Shown piece by piece: positions 14,246 through 17,663 of a stretch of DNA of 17,663 nucleotides. Within the stretch, counting starts at the first letter, position 1. Every line of letters begins with the position of its first letter. This DNA comes from an uncultured Lachnospiraceae bacterium. GTDB lineage: Bacteria > Bacillota > Clostridia > Lachnospirales > Lachnospiraceae. A model generated the notes under the pieces. That model did no database searches. It worked only from the letters and a program-made list of their open reading frames with translations, and was not told the origin of the DNA. The stretch covers positions 1 through 17,663 of the forward strand of contig CAJTVL010000079.1 in NCBI GenBank assembly GCA_910579425.1. Direction: 5' to 3'. Both the position numbers and the translations under genes were made by a program.

Positions 14246-14595
14246 TGCTGTGGCATGATAGCGATGAAACGTGAGGTTGCTGCCCTGCCGAAAGGCATTG
14301 CAGGTTTTCCGTGGAGCGAATGTCAAGAAGGATGGCCGAAGAACGGATCCACTCCCTTTGTGATGGGTTCCTCTTTATGACAGGCCAGACCCAAGAACCT
14401 GACGACAAGTCACTGTACAAACACATAGTCTGCCAGAGAGCAGAAACACGGGCGTTAAGCGTGTTTGCATATAGAAAGAAAGTGCGCAGGGCCGCACATT
14501 ATTTTATAGGCAGACAGGACACGCACGGAAGAGTGTACAGTCACCGCTTGTCGTACTTACTTCATTAAAAGTGCGAAAAGGAGGCGGCTTTTTTT
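14246..14595 (+). ncRNA. Long structured 5' leader of the S10 operon
   Basis: About 350 nt separate the predicted start from rpsJ. Several local hairpins can be drawn: TGCC GAAA GGCA near 14286-14298, which competes with CCTGC/GCAGG; TGAC GACAA GTCA near 14399-14412; AAACACG with CGTGTTT at about 14444-14466; GTGCG with CGCAC at about 14481-14497. The rpsJ Shine-Dalgarno GGAGG and a T7 run close the leader; GCGGC just before the Ts could pair back with GCCGC upstream to hide it. Ribosomal-protein feedback is the natural expectation, since E. coli L4 controls its S10 leader, but this leader does not visibly match that one. An open frame of 85 codons (14311-14568) overlaps it and is judged doubtful. 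Confidence 0.55.
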
Positions 14596-14913
14596 ATGGC
14601 AAGTCAAGTAATGAGAATCACACTCAAGGCATACGATCATCAGTTGGTTGATGCATCTGCCAAGAAAATCATCGAAACAGTTAAGAAGAATGGATCCCAG
14701 GTGAGCGGACCGGTACCCCTTCCCACCAAGAAAGAGGTTGTTACCATCTTGAGGGCGGTTCACAAGTATAAGGATTCCAGAGAACAGTTCGAACAGAGAA
14801 CCCACAAGAGGCTGATTGATATTATTTCCCCTACCCCTAAGACGGTAGATGCCCTGCAGAGACTGGAAATGCCTGCCGGCGTATACATTGATATCAAGAT
14901 GAAAAACAAATAA
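14596..14913 (+). CDS. rpsJ: 30S ribosomal protein S10
   Basis: Part of the 30S head and, as NusE, of transcription antitermination complexes. The 105 residues match the family length and carry the expected features: MRITLKAYDHQLVDASA at the N-terminus, SGPVPLPTKKEVVTILR in the middle (the long loop reaching into the subunit) and THKRLIDIISPTPKTVDAL towards the end. GGAGG lies 11 nt before the ATG, separated by a run of Ts. First gene of the S10 operon. A 76-nt gap to rplC contains GGCC-CGATCGA-GGCC, a small palindrome inside a CAGC/GCTG stem. Confidence 0.98.
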   Translation: MASQVMRITLKAYDHQLVDASAKKIIETVKKNGSQVSGPVPLPTKKEVVTILRAVHKYKDSREQFEQRTHKRLIDIISPTPKTVDALQRLEMPAGVYIDIKMKNK

Positions 14914-14989
14914 GAACTGTTAAACTTTTACACCCCAGCACTAGAATGGCCCGATCGAGGCCCGCTGTAGAAAAAATGGAGGTAAAGAA

Positions 14990-15673
14990 ATGAAAAAAGC
15001 TATTTTGGCAACCAAAGTCGGAATGACTCAAATCTTCAAAGAGGACGGAAGCTTGGTTCCCGTAACCGTACTTCAGGCCGGCCCCTGCGTGGTGACGCAG
15101 ATCAAGACGGTGGAGAACGACGGTTATGAGGCGGTTCAGGTAGGCTTCGTTGACAAGAAAGAAAGAATCACCAACAAGGACAAGAACGGAAAGAAAGAGG
15201 TCGTTCACAGACATGGCGTGGGCAAGGCCATGAAAGGTCATTTTGACAAGGCAGGGGTTCCCGCCAAAAGATATGTGAGAGAGTTCAAATTTGAAAATGT
15301 GAGCGATTATGCACTTGGAAATGAGATCAAGGCTGATATATTTGAAGCCGGAGATAAGATCGACGCATCTGCGGTCTCCAAAGGAAAAGGATTCCAGGGC
15401 GCGATCAAGAGACACGGACAGCACAGAGGTCCCATGGCTCATGGTTCAAAGTTCCATCGCCATCAGGGTTCTAACGGAGCATGTTCCTCTCCTAGCCGCG
15501 TGTTTAAAGGGAAAGGAATGCCCGGCCACATGGGCTGCGTAAAGGTTACCGTACAGAACCTTGAAGTGGTAAGAGTTGACGCCGAGAAAAATCTCCTGCT
15601 TGTAAAAGGCTCTGTTCCGGGCCCGAAGAAAGCGCTGATTACAGTGAGAGAAACTGTAAAGGCTGAGAATTAA
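14990..15673 (+). CDS. rplC: 50S ribosomal protein L3
   Basis: A primary binding protein of 23S rRNA whose long loop reaches towards the peptidyl-transferase centre. It starts MKKAILATKVGMTQIFKEDG and has the family core GKGFQGAIKRHGQHRGPMAHG followed by the loop SSPSRVFKGKGMPGHMG. At 227 residues it is some 17 longer than E. coli or B. subtilis L3; the extra length includes a charged insert, NKDKNGKKEVVHRHG, near residues 62-77. The loop lacks the Gln that is methylated in E. coli L3, as in other Firmicutes. GGAGG lies 7 nt before the ATG. Confidence 0.98.
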   Translation: MKKAILATKVGMTQIFKEDGSLVPVTVLQAGPCVVTQIKTVENDGYEAVQVGFVDKKERITNKDKNGKKEVVHRHGVGKAMKGHFDKAGVPAKRYVREFKFENVSDYALGNEIKADIFEAGDKIDASAVSKGKGFQGAIKRHGQHRGPMAHGSKFHRHQGSNGACSSPSRVFKGKGMPGHMGCVKVTVQNLEVVRVDAEKNLLLVKGSVPGPKKALITVRETVKAEN

Positions 15674-15701
15674 GGCGATAGATGAAAGGAGGACCATTCA
15701 G

Positions 15702-16322
15702 ATGGCAAACGTATCTGTTTTTAATATGGAAGGCAAAGAAGTCGGTACGATCGAATTAAATGATGCGGTATTTGGCGCTCCCATCAATGAGCACCTGGTA
15801 CACATGAGCGTTGTACAGCATCTTGCCAATAAGCGTCAGGGAACGCAGAAAGCAAAGACGCGCTCCGAGGTTTCCGGCGGCGGAAGAAAGCCCTGGAGAC
15901 AGAAAGGAACTGGCCATGCAAGGCAGGGCTCCATCAGGGCTCCCCAGTGGAAGGGCGGCGGCGTGGTATTTGCCCCCGTACCCAGAGATTATTCCTTCAA
16001 GTTAAACAAGAAGGAAAAGAGAGCAGCTCTTAAATCCGTTCTCACCAGCAGGGTACAGGACGGCAAACTGATTGTTGTGGATGATCTTAAGTTTGATGAG
16101 ATCAAGACCAAAAAGTTTAAGGCCGTTATGGATAACTTAAAAGTAAGCAAGGCATTGGTAGTGCTTGCTGATAATGATGAAAAAGTGGTTCTTTCCGCAA
16201 GGAATATCCCCGCAGTCAAGACAGCGCAGGTGAACACAATCAATGTTTACGATATTTTAAAAGGCGACACATTGGTTCTTACCAAGGATGCAGTAGCCAA
16301 GATTGAGGAGGTGTATGCATAA
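15702..16322 (+). CDS. rplD: 50S ribosomal protein L4
   Basis: A 23S rRNA-binding protein with a loop lining the exit tunnel; in enterobacteria it is also the repressor of the S10 operon. The 206-residue length is normal. The tunnel loop is clear: TRSEVSGGGRKPWRQKGTG and then ARQGSIRAPQWKGGG at about residues 52-88, followed by the globular domain with LNKKEKRAALKSVL. AAAGGAGG lies 9 nt before the ATG and the gap after rplC is 28 bp. Its TAA shares one base with the rplW start, so the two are translationally coupled. Whether it regulates the leader here is untested. Confidence 0.98.
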   Translation: MANVSVFNMEGKEVGTIELNDAVFGAPINEHLVHMSVVQHLANKRQGTQKAKTRSEVSGGGRKPWRQKGTGHARQGSIRAPQWKGGGVVFAPVPRDYSFKLNKKEKRAALKSVLTSRVQDGKLIVVDDLKFDEIKTKKFKAVMDNLKVSKALVVLADNDEKVVLSARNIPAVKTAQVNTINVYDILKGDTLVLTKDAVAKIEEVYA

Positions 16323-16621
16323 TGGCAGCGATTTTATATTATGACGTGATCCTGAAGCCGGTTATCACTGAGAAGAGTATGGCCGGTATGAGCGAAAAGA
16401 AATATACCTTTCTGGTTCATCCCGAGGCAAATAAGACCATGATTAAGGAAGCCGTAGAAAAGATGTTCGAGGGAACGAAGGTTGCAAAAGTCAATACCAT
16501 GAATATCGACGGCAAGAAGAAAAGACGCGGCATGACAGTCGGCAAAACGGCCAAGACCAAAAAGGCAATCGTATGGCTGACCGAAGACAGTAAGGAAATC
16601 GAGATATTCACTGGCCTTTAA
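16322..16621 (+). CDS. rplW: 50S ribosomal protein L23
   Basis: Sits at the tunnel exit and docks trigger factor and the signal recognition particle. The 99 residues are typical: DVILKPVITEKSM at the N-terminus, KYTFLVHPEANKTMIKEAVE, then VAKVNTMNIDGKKKRRG with the basic loop that contacts rRNA. The ATG overlaps the stop of rplD (TAATG), and GGAGG occurs inside the last rplD codons about 8 nt before it. The gap to rplB is unusually long at 180 bp and holds a tandem repeat. Confidence 0.98.
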   Translation: MAAILYYDVILKPVITEKSMAGMSEKKYTFLVHPEANKTMIKEAVEKMFEGTKVAKVNTMNIDGKKKRRGMTVGKTAKTKKAIVWLTEDSKEIEIFTGL

Positions 16622-16631
16622 AAAACGAGCG

Positions 16632-16731
16632 GAGTTCGTTTGTAAGTTCGCGGGGCGAATTTACGGGTATCGAAAACCGGCAGAAAGTTCGCTTGCAAGT
16701 TCGCAGAACGATCTTGCGGGGAACGAAAACC
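16632..16731 (+). repeat. Two tandem hairpin units, 53-bp period
   Basis: Units at 16632-16678 and 16685-16731 align without gaps; by eye 36 of 47 positions are identical. Each starts AGTTCG, folds into a hairpin and ends CGAAAACC. Unit 1 pairs GTAAGTTCGC (16642-16651) with GCGAATTTAC (16655-16664). Unit 2 pairs GCAAGTTCG (16695-16703) with CGATCTTGC (16709-16717) with one mismatch. One base pair changes from T-A to C-G between the units and one G-T becomes G-C, as expected for a retained RNA stem, though two pairs are lost. Confidence 0.75.
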
Positions 16732-16801
16732 ATAAAGGCAGTGAAGAGAATATGCACACATAAGTGCGATAAGAAATGAGGACTTGAAAGGAGATAAAGT
16801 C

Positions 16802-17644
16802 ATGGGAATTAAGACCTATAACCCATATACACCTTCCAGAAGAAATATGACCGGTTCCGATTTTGCGGAGATTACCAAGACCACACCTGAGAAATCACTT
16901 GTGGTATCCCTGTCAAAGAACGCCGGGCGTAACAATCAGGGAAAAATTACAGTAAGACATCGCGGAGGCGGTGCCAAGAGAAAATACAGACTCGTTGATT
17001 TTAAGAGAAACAAAGAGGGAATTCCCGCTACCGTGATCGGTATCGAGTATGATCCCAACAGATCGGCCAACATCGCGCTGATCTGCTATGCAGACGGAGA
17101 GAAATCCTATATTCTTGCTCCTGAGGGACTGAAAGACGGCATGAAGGTTATGAACGGCCCCGAGGCTGAGGTGAGGATCGGCAACTGCCTGCCTTTGGCT
17201 GCAATTCCTGTAGGTACTCAGGTACACAACATTGAATTATATCCCGGAAAGGGCGGCCAGTTGGTTCGTTCCGCCGGAAACAGCGCACAGCTCATGGCTA
17301 AGGAAGGAAAATACGCAACCCTTCGTCTTCCTTCAGGAGAAATGAGGATGGTTCCTGTAATCTGCAGAGCAACCATAGGCGTTGTAGGAAACGGTGATCA
17401 CAACCTGATCAAGGTTGGTAAGGCAGGACGTAAGCGCAACATGGGCATCCGTCCCACGGTACGCGGTTCCGTTATGAATCCCAACGACCATCCGCACGGC
17501 GGTGGTGAAGGCAAGACCGGTATCGGACGTCCGGGTCCTTCCACACCCTGGGGTAAGCCTGCTCTTGGACTTAAGACCCGCAAGAGTAAAAAAGCTTCTG
17601 ATAAGTTAATCGTAAGAAGAAGAGACGGCAGGGCCATCAAATAA
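16802..17644 (+). CDS. rplB: 50S ribosomal protein L2
   Basis: A core 23S rRNA-binding protein needed for subunit joining and peptidyl-transferase activity. The 280 residues are close to the family length. It starts MGIKTYNPYTPSRRNMT, contains the RNA-binding N-terminal domain with VRHRGGGAKRKYR at 51-63, and the essential HPHGGGEG with its conserved histidine at 230-237, followed by GRPGPSTPWGKPALG. I start it at 16802, where AAAGGAG lies 8 nt upstream; a TTG at 16784 in the same frame overlaps that site and is rejected. GAGGAGG right after the stop (within 17645-17663) is the ribosome binding site for the next gene, expected to be rpsS. Confidence 0.98.
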   Translation: MGIKTYNPYTPSRRNMTGSDFAEITKTTPEKSLVVSLSKNAGRNNQGKITVRHRGGGAKRKYRLVDFKRNKEGIPATVIGIEYDPNRSANIALICYADGEKSYILAPEGLKDGMKVMNGPEAEVRIGNCLPLAAIPVGTQVHNIELYPGKGGQLVRSAGNSAQLMAKEGKYATLRLPSGEMRMVPVICRATIGVVGNGDHNLIKVGKAGRKRNMGIRPTVRGSVMNPNDHPHGGGEGKTGIGRPGPSTPWGKPALGLKTRKSKKASDKLIVRRRDGRAIK

Positions 17645-17663
17645 TTGAGGAGGAGAGAAGAAA

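Noticed and set aside
16632..16731. CRISPR-like repeat
   Set aside because: Only two diverged units, 6 bp apart, with internal folding and no cas genes; not a CRISPR array.
1..17663. Mobile element, prophage or defence island
   Set aside because: No transposase, integrase, terminal inverted repeats or restriction/defence genes are seen; gene content and base use look chromosomal throughout.

Overview
The window looks like chromosomal DNA from a Gram-positive anaerobe of the Clostridia, most likely a gut-type member of Lachnospiraceae. Reasons: strong AGGAGG-type ribosome binding sites, close-to-consensus sigma-A promoters, the start of a Firmicutes-style S10 ribosomal operon, a BlaI/M56 pair, a stand-alone ASKHA (DUF4445) protein, and DUF5721 and DUF1015 genes. 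No tRNA, rRNA, CRISPR array, insertion sequence or prophage is visible. This is mostly ordinary core and near-core chromosome, and no obvious new multi-gene system is present. The best leads are regulatory and structural.

Layout. 1-244: a decayed remnant of a coding gene on the minus strand. 245-2704 (minus): a three-gene ABC exporter operon, ATPase then two permeases, with a hairpin between the first two genes. 2705-4261 (plus): a 49-residue protein with its own promoter, then a large acidic coiled-coil protein behind a possible sigma-D (motility-type) promoter. 4280-5964 (minus): trpS followed by a DUF5721 gene. 6092-6592 (plus): a DUF2752 membrane protein, divergent from trpS; the spacers of both promoters carry the same 12-bp repeat. 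6659-7525 (minus): an RlmI-like methyltransferase. 7674-10038 (plus): an ASKHA/RACo-like ATPase and a short proB in one likely operon, closed by a nested terminator. 10110-11351 (minus): a DUF1015 protein. 11439-14030 (minus): a BlaI repressor and M56 (BlaR1-like) sensor-protease operon with two clear operator dyads in its promoter. 14211-17644 (plus): the S10 operon (rpsJ, rplC, rplD, rplW, rplB, with the Shine-Dalgarno of the next gene at the edge), headed by a leader of about 350 nt.

How the genes work together. The ribosomal genes form one transcription unit whose leader and rplW-rplB spacer look structured. BlaI and M56 probably form an autoregulated signalling pair; the M56 protein carries HEAT-like repeats and a beta-type domain instead of a beta-lactam-binding sensor, so its inducer is probably something else. 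The ABC genes together make one exporter of unknown substrate. The remaining genes (trpS, proB, the methyltransferase and the DUF proteins) are separate housekeeping or uncharacterised units.
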